Below, one piece after another: positions 31,759 to 45,775 of a stretch of DNA of 56,226 bases. The stretch is from assembly GCF_041956535.1 (NCBI RefSeq), contig NW_027192210.1, forward strand, positions 80,984-137,209. The letters run 5' to 3'. The notes below the pieces were generated by a model. The model saw only the letters and a list, made by a program, of their open reading frames with translations. It searched no databases and was not told the DNA's origin. A program made the translations under genes and the position numbers. This DNA comes from Calcarisporiella thermophila CBS 279.70 (taxonomy: Eukaryota > Calcarisporiellomycota). Numbering within the stretch: position 1 is the first letter of the stretch; each line of letters begins with the position of its first letter.

Positions 31759-33192
31759 ATGCATACAGCGAAGACACCGGTGATTGTTGTTCTTGGGGCA
31801 GTGCGCTACTCTCGCACTGAATTCGAAGAATTGACTAAACAATACATAATTCACGTAATGATCCCTCCCAATCCAGCTGATGTGATTAAACACGCGTCTA
31901 TTGGGCTCGAGATTTACAAGAATTCTCGTCTTTTCCCTTTAGTTCGTTGAGGCTGATACAGGGCTAACAAGAAATCAATTTCTCTCGGATTGTACTACTC
32001 GTTACAATGGCATGATAGCTCTTTTTAGGGGCTATATTCCAATAGGGAGTAAGATTTGGACTGTCAGTAATCCGTCCGGAATTTTTGAATAGAGATGCGG
32101 CACATTTACTTGTATGATGACTATAGGAATTTAATTTCGATGCCGATTTTGTGAACACATTGCCAGACACGGTACGGATTATTACACTCATGAGTTCTGG
32201 TTACAGCCATGTCGATGTGGATGCGTGCACTAAGCGGGGAATATGGGTTTCCAATACTAGAGGAGCTGTTGATGCAGGTGGGTACAAACAAAGCTCCCAA
32301 ATGACTACCCTTCAACAACTCATGGATAATATGATGTTCTAGCGGTGGCAGACACAACCATATATCTGATGCTCTCTGCTCTCCGTAATTTCCCCAAAGC
32401 TGAAAAATTGCTAAGGGAAGGAAGGTGGTCGGACAGCTTCGAAAATCATCAAGATCCCGAAGGACTGCGTCTCGGTGTGTTGGGAATGGGAGCCATCGGG
32501 AAGGTGCGATTTAAGCTAGAGGCTTTCCATCCCACCTTTTAAATACTTTGCGGCACACTAACTTTAACTTAATTCTCTCCCAATTGCTTTAGGCAGTGGC
32601 ACAGAGGGCAAAAGTCTTTGGCATGGAAATCCAATATCACAATAGGCATCGGCTTCCACCAGAAGGTAAACACGGAGAGTTCTTCCTCCACATTCTTAGT
32701 CTCTTTTCCCTTAGCATAATGCGCTATTTCTTTCTCCAATTTGTAGAAGAGCAAGGGGCAATCTACGTGTCTCTGGAAACTCTTTTGTCTACCTCCGACA
32801 TTCTCACCCTACATGTCCCCCTAGCCGATGATACCCATCACCTTCTTTCGACTCCCGAGTTTTCCATGGTTAAACGCGGATGCATCCTTATTAATACGAG
32901 CAGAGGCCCCGTGGTCGACGAAGAAGCACTCGTCCATGCCCTGGAGACTGGGCAAGTTCGGGCCGCTGGGCTGGACGTCTTCGAAAATGAGCCATATGTG
33001 AACCCTAGACTCCTGGCCCATGAGAATACTACATTGCTGCCTCACGTGGGCACCTATACACAAGGGACATTTCGCAAGATGGAGCTGAAAGCCATTGAAA
33101 ACTTGTTGAAGTTCCTAGAGGAGGGGAAGCCGTTGACGCCGGTGAATAATCCGCATGTGCAACCGAGCGTTGTCAAAACCGCGGGAGGATGA
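31759..33192 (+). CDS. D-isomer-specific 2-hydroxyacid dehydrogenase (glyoxylate/hydroxypyruvate reductase-like)
   Basis: Exons 31759..31854, 31943..32062, 32127..32277, 32343..32503, 32593..32665, 32747..33192; 348 aa. N-terminal catalytic lobe: TKQYIIHFVEADTG, then VRIITLMSSGYSHVDVDAC. Rossmann signature GVLGMGAIGKAVAQRAKVFGME (in pieces) binds NAD(P)H. Catalytic residues: Arg in INTSRGPVVDEEALV, Glu in DVFENEP, His in LLPHVGTYT. It reduces 2-keto acids such as glyoxylate or hydroxypyruvate. Introns 1 and 2 were placed on frame and similarity: donor gtaatg at 31855 and donor gtcagt at 32063; the second is the weakest. An in-frame ATG at 31720 is possible but less well placed. Confidence 0.88.
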
Positions 33193-33546
33193 GCGTGAAT
33201 AGGAATAATTTGAATAAAGAATAATTTTATATCAGAAATTGGACACGCACACACACATACACACTTAATTCAATGGGATGGTGAGTGAACTTGTATAATT
33301 AAGATGTATAATGAAAGTTGAACCTCGATATGAAAGTATCAACTATGGAATGTATAGACTGGAGATCAAGAGAGAAAAAAAGACCAAAAAAAATGTACAC
33401 CTCGTGACGATCTTCTTCCAGTGATGAATTAGTACAGAAAATGAGCGAACGAAGAAAATAAATCACAAACACAAAAGGGAAATAGCACAGCAAATAAACA
33501 GGGTGTATAATAAAAATGGAGAGGGGGGGGGGAATTTATATATCAT
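33193..33546. other. Convergent 3' UTR region
   Basis: About 350 bp of A-rich sequence with a short CA microsatellite (33246..33262) and a G run at 33524. No gene seen. Confidence 0.45.
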
Positions 33547-35929
33547 CTAAGCTTCTTCCCACTCCAAAATACTCTTCCTTCCCTCTTTCTTTCGCATGAC
33601 CAAACTCCTTGTCCGTGCTGATAGGCAGTCCAGAGTGGATACGTCATTGAACTTCTCGTCCACTGCACTCCTTACGCTCCATCCCACACCCGAGGCAGAC
33701 CTCAGTCGAACCGGTGATTTTGGACTGCTGGGTGACGAATGGGATTTGTAGACGTTCGCAGCAGCAGTATTAATTCGAAGAGAGTTCGCAGGAGAGGGGA
33801 GCGGAGTAGCTGGGTATACGGTGTCATTTCCATGGTTGGATATTGTGGGCATATAGGATAGAGGGCGCATTTGCTGTCGATGTGGATCCGAGATGGAACG
33901 CGAGACGTTTGTCTCTCTTCTGCTATGGTGCCCAGGCGGAGGCGTCTCGCCCTCAGCGCTCTTGCTCGCGGTCATGGAGCGCACCTGGCGACGTCGTGCC
34001 CAGGTTGAATCCTCGATTGGCATGAGAATCCCTGTTAGAGACAGTGAGCCAGCGCCCTTCTCTGTCCCACTCACACTGGGTTTTAACGGCAATACGGAGC
34101 CTTCCGCAATGGTCCTTGACAACACCTGGATCCACAGCCGCTTCTCCTGTGGACATGCTGCGCCAAATTCAAACTGCCTATGTTTGTAGGTTAAGCGCCA
34201 GGCTTCGCCTAGCACACCCTCACCCTCCTCCAAATCCTGTAGAGTAAACATTCGCAATGGGAACCAGTGAACGGGTTCGTATTCGGTTGATCTGGCCCGA
34301 ACAATAATGACATAAGTTGTGAACACAAAGCATCCGTAGTATTTCACCTCCACCTCCTCCAGGTCTTTCTGCTTGCCGTTGACTCCACATAGGTTCACAA
34401 AATGCAATGGGCCAGCGATGACTAGGTCGCCTAGACCGCGCACGAATTCCTTGGATAGACGCCAGTCGCACACCAGTCTCTCGCAGAATCTTCGAGTGCG
34501 AAGAGAGCGCTCTATGGCTTGCTTTGTTGTGTTGATGCGCTCAATGGTTGTCCGCATCATTTTGTGGGCACGACAGAGTTCGGGGTACGCGGGTGAGTGT
34601 GGTAATGTATAGCGCAAAATCTCCTTAAGCAGGAGAGGATAGCGACATATTCTCTGGACAGGCTGGAAAATATTGAAACCCCGTAAGTATTCAGTAGGGT
34701 AAATAACCACTTGAAGTGGGAAATTTGTACCATAATCATTAGATCCTTCAACTCCAGCCTCACTCCATCTCCACCCTCTAATATCCTATCATAGCATGCG
34801 CGTTCGAAAGTCTCCCACTCAGGCTTCTTACGATACGTGTCCAGCACTCTCAGTGCTTCGTCATGAAATATCAGATATTCTGAATAGATGTTGAATTTAT
34901 TTGCCTACATTGGTGCACCGTTCAAATAAGTTTTGTGTCTTCTTCTTCTCTTGCCCTCCTCATCGAATAGGTACTTACAGGCTGCATGAAGCAATAGGCG
35001 AGTTGCTCGAAAGTTCCGCAATCTACTTCCTCTGAATTTGCGGTGGGTGTGCCGGTGGCGTTTTCCAGCACTTCAAGAAACTCCCGCTGAAAATCCAAAA
35101 GTTCCCGCGCGTTGCGTACAAGGACACACTTGTCATCAGCAGGAATCCAGGCTAGCTCATCGATGGGTTCCAAGTAGCCCTGTGGTGGGAAATAGTTGAT
35201 GGGATTTGTTAATGGCCACCACTCATAGTTCGAAATAGAAGAAAAAAAATCTCAAAATAAGCAGAAAATTACATGGAAGAGTAAATGTAGAGCATCGACA
35301 TATCGCTTCTCCGTCTCTACCATCTCTCTGAGCGCATGCTCTCCCTTTAAACTCCTTAATTTCTCTGGAGACTTGTTTTGATTAGAAGAGGAGGAACGTG
35401 GAGGCGGAGGCGTTGCTGAGTCTTGCTGCTGCTGCTGTTGCTGCCGCTGTTGTTGAAAATAAACAGTAGCAACATCTCTTAGGGACTCATTCACCGCACG
35501 GTGTAATTTATCATCATCTAAATCCGAACATGCAGTAGAAATTGAATGAAGGGTTCTAGGGGAGTCGAGTGGTGGCGTGGGCAATTGGTCGGTGGATGTT
35601 TCTTCAGCTATTACTGGTAGCGGGGATAGCTGTGGAGATGTATCCACTGCAAATACCGCATCCATAGTCTCCTGCATCCAACCTGAGTTGTCTTCATTTG
35701 AAGGGTTAGAATTCGTCTCCACACTATAAATTGTAGCAGGGTTCATGTCGGCGTCTTTTTTCATTGCATTCATTGCTGCAGGGCTATTGAATAAAAATCG
35801 GGAGCGGAATGGGGAGTCTGCGAGCGAAAGGATAGAGGTGACACGGCGGCGTAAAGAGGTTGGTTGCAATAAATGACGCCAAGTCTTGGGAGAATGAGCT
35901 GCCGCGGGAACAGTGTTGCTACGACCCAT
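33547..35929 (-). CDS. Rho guanine nucleotide exchange factor (DH-PH)
   Basis: Exons 35929..35273, 35179..34979, 34904..34731, 34662..33547, all phase 0; 715 aa. The first 190 residues are disordered and Ser/Pro-rich with a short polyGln tract (near 35415-35455). The DH domain starts at KGEHALREMVETEKRYVDALHLL and contains the hallmark MPVQRICRYPLLLKEI (spanning the exon 3/4 junction). A PH domain follows (LVIAGPLHFVNL...CFVFTTYVIIVRA...EKRLWIQVLSRTI). The tail of about 170 residues is Ser/Pro-rich and probably phosphorylated. It catalyses GDP release from a Rho-family GTPase such as Cdc42 or Rho1; which one cannot be read from sequence. No SH3, BAR or CNH domain is seen. Confidence 0.9.
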
Positions 35930-36860
35930 TTGAAATCCTAGATAATATTAATGAGGGGAAAGGACCGGAATGCGAATGTGGGCGTGTAAAGAAAAGCAGC
36001 AAGAGTTTAAGAAGACGCGCGGCGCCAACAACAGTCTCTCTCTAATAAGTCTAAGCGAATTTTAGGAAAAGAAATAAAAAATAAACAAAAGCGAGGTTTC
36101 ATAAGTCTTAAGTGGTATTTTTGTTCCTGTCCCTCGGGAAACAAGAAACAAGTGGAAGAGGCTGGATTGAAGGATTTTTCAATTTTTTTTCGCGGGTCTC
36201 CCAGGTCCTGTAGCCCAGCAGCCATTCAAATCCTGTGAGCAGTCACAGTATCGATCGAGTGCTTATTAGGAAATTAATATTGTGGAAATCGGGTGGCTAT
36301 CAGTGAATATATTGCTTATTGATGAGCAATATTGGTTTTTCCATGGCTTCAATTTCCTCTCTCATTAACATTATATTAACCCTCAAATCTAGGAGAGCTT
36401 CCATCACGCCTTCCATTAGGTAATCAACTGATAAGCTCAAAGGCAGTCACGACCTGATTTTTTCGCGGCAATAAAAAACCGTATGACTGGTAAAAAGACC
36501 TGAGCAAAGAATTGGGATGGCATGCAATTCCTGGTGAATGAGCTGCTCCATGGAAGCTTTGCAAGAATATTTCAAACGTGGATCTCTATCTTGCTCTCAC
36601 TAATTGCTAACCTTTGATCCCTTGGTTTATTTTCTGCTTGATTTGGAGGGTCCGCTATAGAGAATTAATTCACGAAGTTGTGGTGTTTAAATTGTATTTG
36701 TCCCCTTACCCATAGAGAAAAATCGAGTGCCAGTACAATGACGATAATTAAAGTTTCAAAACATGGAATTGGAGTTTTCATTTCATGTTAACACATTAGA
36801 AGATTATGAATGCTCTATATATTATAAAACAAGGTTACAGTGCCGATTCTATAATGTAAG
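35930..36860. other. Intergenic, no gene seen
   Basis: About 930 bp containing the RhoGEF promoter and the GluRS 3' end. A hairpin with 8-bp arms ATATTGCT/AGCAATAT lies at 36309..36332. No coding frame stands out. Confidence 0.4.
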
Positions 36861-39283
<2,423 letters not shown>

Positions 39284-40855
39284 ATGCAGTTACAGGCCCC
39301 TTTATCCTTCCTTTTACTTACTTCTTCATTACTCGCATTTGCTCTGCCGTTACGAATTCTTCCATCGAGCTCATATGAGATTGCACAAGCCTTAACAGCC
39401 CGGTCATGCAAGCTGCTGGAAAGCTGTGCAAAATTGCATGATATAAGTCCACTGATATCAGTAGCCGAAGTAAGCACTGAAACACCTTTGTGAGTTTTTG
39501 GAATGAATTTCTCGATATTGATGCTTGAATGCTTTAGGATGAAGAAAACAAGAAGCTGGTACGATCTGTTCAATTCGTGAAGAGAACACCACAGAAATGG
39601 CAAAGCACAATAACTAAGAGAAAGGCTCTACCCGAGCACGATTCTACAATTCAGTTAAACCATTTGCTCGAGTCACCTTCAAAACGCTCGCTGCTAGAAA
39701 GCGTCACCAGTTTTGTAGGCGGTGGAAGCGGAGACCTAGTTGAACTTCTCCCTTTGCTTGACCAAGAGGTATCCTTGGATATATTAAATTAATTGAAATT
39801 GTGCAAATCTAATTCGGCTTTCATCAAGAACGAAGGCACCGGTAACAAAGGAAAAGTGGTGAATGAAAATCAAGCTTCCAAACATGAGATATCATCCGAG
39901 CTTCGACAAGATAGGCCAGGGGATGATCTTCTTGGCCTCAACGAGTTGCTACAAAACTTAAAGAAGCGTGGCCTCTTGGACAGTCTAACCTCAAGTTTAA
40001 CTGGTGATGACGGACGCGGTGGATCTCTTCTCGACGGCGTCCCACTGCTAAAGCCAAAGGTAAGCTAGAGTACAGCGGCTTATTTTGCATTGCAGCTGAC
40101 GGGGTGATAAATAGAAGAAAAAGCCAAAAAAATCAAAGCAGAAGTCCAGTAAAGGTAATTCAAACGCATCCCCCCTGGATCTCGTTGAGGCGCTGAGCCC
40201 TTTTTCTTCAAATCCCGAAGATAACAACACTCAAGAATTCAAACCCGAAAAGAAAGCCAAAAGCCGCGAGAAGTTCGCTGGCGAACAATCTCTTGCTACG
40301 AGCCAGCCATCCACACAGGATAGCTTGGACACTGAACAAGGCCAAAACAATGGCTTGCTGGGCAATTTGGTTGATACCGTTAACGACATTCCAATTATAT
40401 CACAATTTGCCATCGAATCTCCTTCAATTACGACTCCATCTCCGCTGGCGGCAGCTCCCGATATCGCTGATGAACTGGGTGTGCTTTCTCGTATCACAGG
40501 CAGTACCTCTGTCCCGACAAGTAGCGTTGACGCCTTCACCGCTTCATCCCCACTTTCCTCTGTAGATGCTCCGAACTCTCCCCAAGTAGTCACACAGTCC
40601 GTTTTCCTCCAGACAATAACTCCCACTGTTACCCAAGCACCCCCCGCTGGTGATGTTCCCGTGGCTCCCGAGGTAGTTGTCGTAACACGTACGGCTTCCA
40701 CTTCGACACCTACCCAATTTTCGACAGCCGGGTCCGCAGGTTTTCCCCAGATAGGCGCCAACTCATTAAGTCAATATAGTGGCGCAACCGCGAGGTCAAA
40801 TCATGTTTTGGTCGTGGTTGGCGCGCTAGCCTTTGCTGTTCTGATGCTGGGTTAG
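39284..40855 (+). CDS. Predicted GPI-anchored secreted protein with duplicated exon
   Basis: Exons 39284..39469, 39538..39768, 39829..40059, 40115..40855, all phase 0; 462 aa. The N-terminus is a signal peptide (about 20 residues, ending FALP). Exons 2 and 3 are each exactly 231 nt and end in similar modules: LNHLLESPSKRSLLESVTS...LLPLLDQE and LNELLQNLKKRGLLDSLTS...GVPLLKPK; a third weaker copy starts exon 4's second half (NGLLGNLVDTVND). After a Lys-rich patch the chain becomes Ser/Thr/Pro/Val-rich, a likely O-glycosylated stalk, and ends in a hydrophobic stretch (VLVVVGALAFAVLMLG) with small residues before it, as for GPI attachment. Several dibasic sites could be Kex2 targets. Family unknown. 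Confidence 0.75.
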
Positions 40856-41065
40856 CCGAAACCATTTCCTTTCATTCACACCCTCGATACCTTGGAACCG
40901 AGTAAACTTTTCAATGAACGCTCTGCTGAATCTTTCTATTTCATTTCTATTCTCATGGAGGGGAATGGCTGGACTGTCCCCCTAATATTCCTGTTGCCCT
41001 TGATACAAATGAATAAAGATGTCCCTGAAGGGGTGGAATTAAAATTCTGATCTATTATTATTAAT

Positions 41066-42941
41066 TTATTCTTCATTTTTCCTAAGTACACTTAGGACAT
41101 CCTCTGGATTCACTCTGAATTGTTCCATGCGTTCTAGGTCTCTCACCGTCACCAACTCTTTTTCGATCTCCTCCTCTCCTACCAAGATTGCATGGGAGGC
41201 GTCCTTTCCAAGTTTCGGTAAGAGAGTACGCAAATTCGTTTTCCATCCGCTCAATACTCTCCTTTCGCTAGTCCTTTTCTCGACATTTGCGGTCGTAGGG
41301 TGGTAGAGCATCACTCGCTTTCCACGACTGCGCAAAGCCGATGCAACCTCTACCGATTTTGTGTATATTCTAGCACATATGTCTGGATGAAGCCGCGTTT
41401 CCACCACTGGTATAACCGCAATCTTTTCTCGCTTAGGAGGGGTATAGGTGGTCAAGGCTACGAGTCGATCCACTCCCGCTGCCCATCTGCCCATTAGCAC
41501 ACAAAAGATTGTTAGCGCTCAAAGAATGTGTCCTGGATTCAGCCACACACCTACCCAATTCCAGGGACATGTTGGGGACCGCCCATCATGCCCACCAATC
41601 CATCATACCGTCCTCCTGCCAGAACAGTACCCTGTGCTTTCCCCAATCGTGCTTCTTCACTACTTTGCGACTCTTCGTTGGCGGAATACACGAATTCAAA
41701 TACAGTTTCCTCGTAGTAATCAATCCCCCTCACCAATCGTGGATTGGCCTTGACACGCATTCCTGTTGCCGGTAAAGCCTCGGTCAGAAATGCGAGTCGA
41801 TCGCGAGAGGCTTCAGTAAGATAATCGGTGAGTAGCGGACATTGGGCTATCAAAGGCGCATCGGATGGATGCTTGGAGTCGAGAATGCGTAATGGATTTG
41901 TTGTTAGGCGGCGTGCGCTATCCTCAGACAACTGGGTCGAGTGTGAGCTAAAGTATTCCGTTAAGGCAGCACGATAGCGTTTGCGAGATTCGATGTCGCC
42001 TAATGTGTTGATTTCAAGCTATGGAACAAACGGTTAGAAATGCAAGCACAATTCAGCGGGTAGAGATCAGTAGTATTCAGGACCTACCTCAACCATATTG
42101 CCTAGATCCAAACGCTTTAAAAACTCCCATGCGAACTCGATTACCTCTAGATCAGAACTGGGGTGAGACACGCCAAACAATTCGACTCCAAACTGTTCGA
42201 ACTAATAGGAGGGTTTCCACAGCAATATCTCGTCAAAGAGCGTGCCATTTGAATGGCCGAGCGAATGAATTGAGACGTTACCTGACGTAGCCGGCCTTTC
42301 TGTGGTCGTTCATGTCGAAACATTGGGCCATAGTAATAATATTTCTGTGGGAGTGTATTTACAAGCTTGTTGCTAATCAATGCTCTTGCAATGCCTATAC
42401 AGGAGGGGGGAATAATAAGGCGTTAGCGCTGATATTGCTGACACCACTCGTCGATGGAGATCAACCTGCGGTTCCCTCAGGCCGCATCGTCAAGGTGGAC
42501 CCATTCTTGTCCACAAATTTGTATAATTCTTTGCCCACAATATCCGAGTCATCGCCGAGAGTTCGCTCAAAGACTTCAGCATGCTCAAGAATGGGGGTTG
42601 AGATCTGGAATTGAAAAAAGCAGTCAGCATCCGTTTAAAACCAATACAGAGTTGGAAAACAAAAATGTATACATGTTCGAAATCGTAGAGCTCAGCTACT
42701 GTGGAACCGGTGCGATAGATGTGTTGATAAACGGCATTTTCAGCTCCTAATCGATCTTTCATTCCACGTACGGGGCGCGAATTGTCTTTTGGAGATTGAA
42801 TAGCAATAAAACTTAGGATTCAGCAATGCCTACGATTGCGAACCGGGAGAGCTTACCTCGCGCAGTAGCGAAGCATCTGCGGGCGCCGGGGAAGGAGGTG
42901 TGCCATAGAGATGTCAATAATCGTGATTCAAGTCTTGTCAT
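41066..42941 (-). CDS. HTS1: Histidyl-tRNA synthetase with mitochondrial presequence
   Basis: Exons 42941..42857, 42785..42673, 42604..42466, 42394..42282, 42201..42088, 42018..41555, 41486..41066; 482 aa. The first exon encodes a basic, acid-poor leader ([16 protein letters not shown]...RRCFATAR), a likely mitochondrial signal. Class II motifs: motif 1 region [17 protein letters not shown], motif 2 [25 protein letters not shown], HisA motif [15 protein letters not shown], and motif 3 [11 protein letters not shown] formed across the last intron. The C-terminal anticodon domain starts [10 protein letters not shown] second in-frame AUG at the start of the core (GMKDRLG, exon 2) could give a cytosolic form, as in yeast HTS1; this is inference. 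Sequence flavour is bacterial-like, so it may be organelle-only. Confidence 0.93.
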
Positions 42942-42952
42942 TCTATTTGCAT
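42938..42952 (-). promoter_or_regulatory. Four-codon uORF overlapping HisRS start (ATGA)
   Basis: ATG CAA ATA GAA TGA lies directly upstream of the HisRS ATG; its stop codon shares ATGA with the HisRS start. If both lie in the same transcript, translation would depend on leaky scanning or reinitiation. Confidence 0.5.
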
Positions 42953-43348
42953 TCGAACGGCCCCTTTGGCTCAAACCGCACGCTCCGACAACGACCAGAG
43001 TTTATTTGAATAGATGTGTTTGGTGCTTACAATTTTCCAGTCTTTGCACAAGGCTGAGTTTCAAGCGAGAGGAGATTCACTGGAACGCTATCTCCCAGTT
43101 ATTGCTGCTGTATATCTCTCGTGTGTGGGCTAAAAGCTCGTGTATAACCTAGTAACTGCCGGAACCCGTCGGTTACGCATCCGAAACCTCAGCTTATTCA
43201 ACGCATCGGATGGGTGAGATCCAAGGCTGCACCGAAATAAAATAGGCACATCCGGCCTGAGTCTGCCCTGGAGTCTGTGCCTTTTTTTTCCCTCGCCCCT
43301 TTCCCCATCCCAATTCTCCCCTCCGACTTCTATGACCCCCTCCCCGGG
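42942..43348. promoter_or_regulatory. Divergent promoter of HisRS and transcription-factor-like gene
   Basis: About 400 bp between start codons. A plus-strand frame across it (to 43152) includes C-x2-C-x6-C but no first half of a zinc cluster, so I do not call an exon. Confidence 0.35.
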
Positions 43349-45470
43349 ATGGAACTCAAATTCATCTATACCAACATAGTCACGGCTGCCAAGAGCAGGA
43401 AAAAGCCCGATGACCATGTTCTCCATCTTCTCATTAAATTGAAGGAGCTTGAATCGCAGGTGGAGGAGGTATCCGGCACCGTGCGCGAGATTTCGGATGT
43501 GAAGGGTCCAGTGAAGAGCACCTCGCTGATTAAGCCCAAAGAACTTCTGCAGCGACACCTGTATAGGCGCATTCCTGCTTTGGGATTGCGCGTACAGTTC
43601 CAGTTAGGGACCTTTTCGGATCTACATGAATTCCTGCGCGATTTTCTGGATGAATTGCCTGCCATGCCTATCGCTCCTGCAGCGCCCGCCGTGAATCGAG
43701 AGCGTATCGGTCCAACACAGATACGCCTCTCGCTCCTCGAAGGGCCTCAGCATACCTCGAAAAATCAAGACATGCAGTCCATCGATATCGCACAACACCC
43801 ATTGCTTCCAGCATTGTATAGCGTGTATTTTTCTTCGTGCTTCTATCACTTCCAACCGGTTAACAACATGCCCGAGCTTAGAGATCAACTGGCTCGCGGC
43901 ACCGCAGACCCAGCCTTTTTCCACTCCCTTATCGCATGGACTGCTCAGCATATCTATCAGTGCCATCCGGACTCTCCTCAGCACGATCTACTGCCGGTTC
44001 TCGCCAAGAGAGGTTATGAAGAGGCACGCAAACTACTTGCGGATGAGGCCATGGAAAACCCATCCGAGCTTACTGTGCTGACTGCTCTCAATTTGTGCAT
44101 GTACCTGATCATGGAGTCGAACTTCAAAGAACAGGCGGGGATTCTGTCATTAATGACTGCAATGGCAGTTCAACTGAAAATGGATGTAGAAGACCCGGAC
44201 CTGGATAGGGTGACTGCCGAAACCCGGCGCCGGTTAAGGTAATCTATTAAGCTGGACGGCCGAATATGCATCCTCTGTGATGTCGAGCTAATTTTTCATC
44301 TATTTGCTGCGGTATGACAGATGGGCTATCCATCACATTGAGCTTGGAGTTGCTGCATATGGCGGTCGACCTTTGACTTTCAATATTTCCCAATACACTC
44401 GACAATTCAAGCCTGTGCTTCAGCCTAAGGAAACGGAAGAAACGCGGCTAGCTCTGAATTTTCTCGTCGAAGCTGCCGAGTGGTATTCAGTCCTGCTAAA
44501 GCTACCCATTATTGACACATCACTCTCGGACATCGAAATTTTAGATCTGCTCGCCAAGAATCTCTCGACCATCAAGGGCTTTCTACCTCGCAAAAACGAA
44601 GGAAGGTACTGTGGGCAGGCTAGCCTTAAAGACTTTTCCTGGGCAGATCTCTCCTACGCAACGCATGTGTGGAGTGCGGTCGGTCTCATTTGGTACAATC
44701 TTCTTCAGCCAGGTCCCCACCGCCCTGCATCGCCTCCAAGTCGATGGAACACCCCTCTAATGCTCGAACTGCGGAAAATAGCCCTTAAAGAATCAATGCT
44801 CGCAGCCTGCAATGTCACCGCGCTTTTCTACGAGATCGCTCGACGTGGTGTATGGTGCGGACAAATGCCCATCTCTAGTATCACAATAACATGCCACATC
44901 TATCATTACATCAGTTTACACCACGACAACTCAAAATATCGACAGGCCGCACTTTTTCACCTGCAAAACACATACAGGATCTTCCATTCGAAGCCTGGTG
45001 TAAGATGGGCCCAGGCCAAGGGGCTTATCAAATGGCTGAAAATGACCATTGCGTCGTTGAGACACTAGGAACAGACTTAAAGAATATGTTGACCATGTTT
45101 ATTATATACCCCACTTAAACTGTCTATTATTTATTTGTACTCCTTAAAAGGCCTTTTATATTACACGTGTGATTTTTCCTCCTGTTGTATTTTATCCTGC
45201 TTTTATTATTCTTTTTTAACTCCCAATCTATTTCTCATATACCTCAGAACTCTGGATACCGCAAGCCCTTGGCCAGGTTGAAATGCTCCCAACAATTAGA
45301 GAAGCAATAGAAACTTTTGGCCGCGAGGGTAAATGTGCTTGGGCCGAAGCATTTTACAGAAATTTGTATGGAATCCCCCAACATTCAAACAACACGTGAG
45401 TTTTAAATTGTATCCCATTCAGATAATTTTACCGAGTGCTGACATCTGTTTCTACTTCTATAGACATTAG
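43349..45470 (+). CDS. Fungal-specific transcription factor-like protein without visible Zn2Cys6 cluster
   Basis: Favoured exons 43349..44238, 44321..44997, 45248..45395, 45464..45470 (573 aa); if the intron with donor gtgtaag at 44998 is retained, the frame stops at 45068 (545 aa). Residues about 25-50 form a short coiled coil (HVLHLLIKLKELESQVEEV) such as follows the zinc cluster in Gal4-type factors. The middle resembles the fungal_trans regulatory domain: HPLLPALYSVYFSSCFYHFQP, RGYEEARKLLADEA, LTALNLCMYLIMES, then ETRRRLRWAIHHIELGVAAYGGRPL. No C-x2-C-x6-C pair module is found upstream in frame. It may be a regulator that lost its DNA-binding domain, or its first exon is missed. Confidence 0.68.
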
Positions 45471-45775
45471 AGCTTGATTACATCTTTTATATCAGTATAC
45501 TGTTAATTGGGACAAGTGGATATGTTACGTTTGGTAAAGACTTCCATTTCTGTTCTTGAAGGAGATGATTTTTTGACATGTGCGAGCAAATTATAGTTGC
45601 ACCGGTGGCCATCAGTATGCCAAAAAAGAAGCGCAATCTTATTAGCACGGCAACAGACTAGACAACTTTCCTTTCAAAATTTCATCCACACTAATCATTA
45701 TAGGTCACAGAACATCAGGTAATGCATCACCATTGCATTTCTCTCATCGTTCCGGTTCTAATTTACGTTTCTTAG

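Noticed and set aside
31450-31893. Minus-strand frame upstream of the dehydrogenase
   Set aside because: Overlaps exon 1 of the dehydrogenase antisense and has no domain or start context.
43010-43085. C-x2-C-x6-C in the plus frame upstream of the transcription factor-like gene
   Set aside because: Only half of a Zn2Cys6 module, followed by stops and with no splice path to the main frame.
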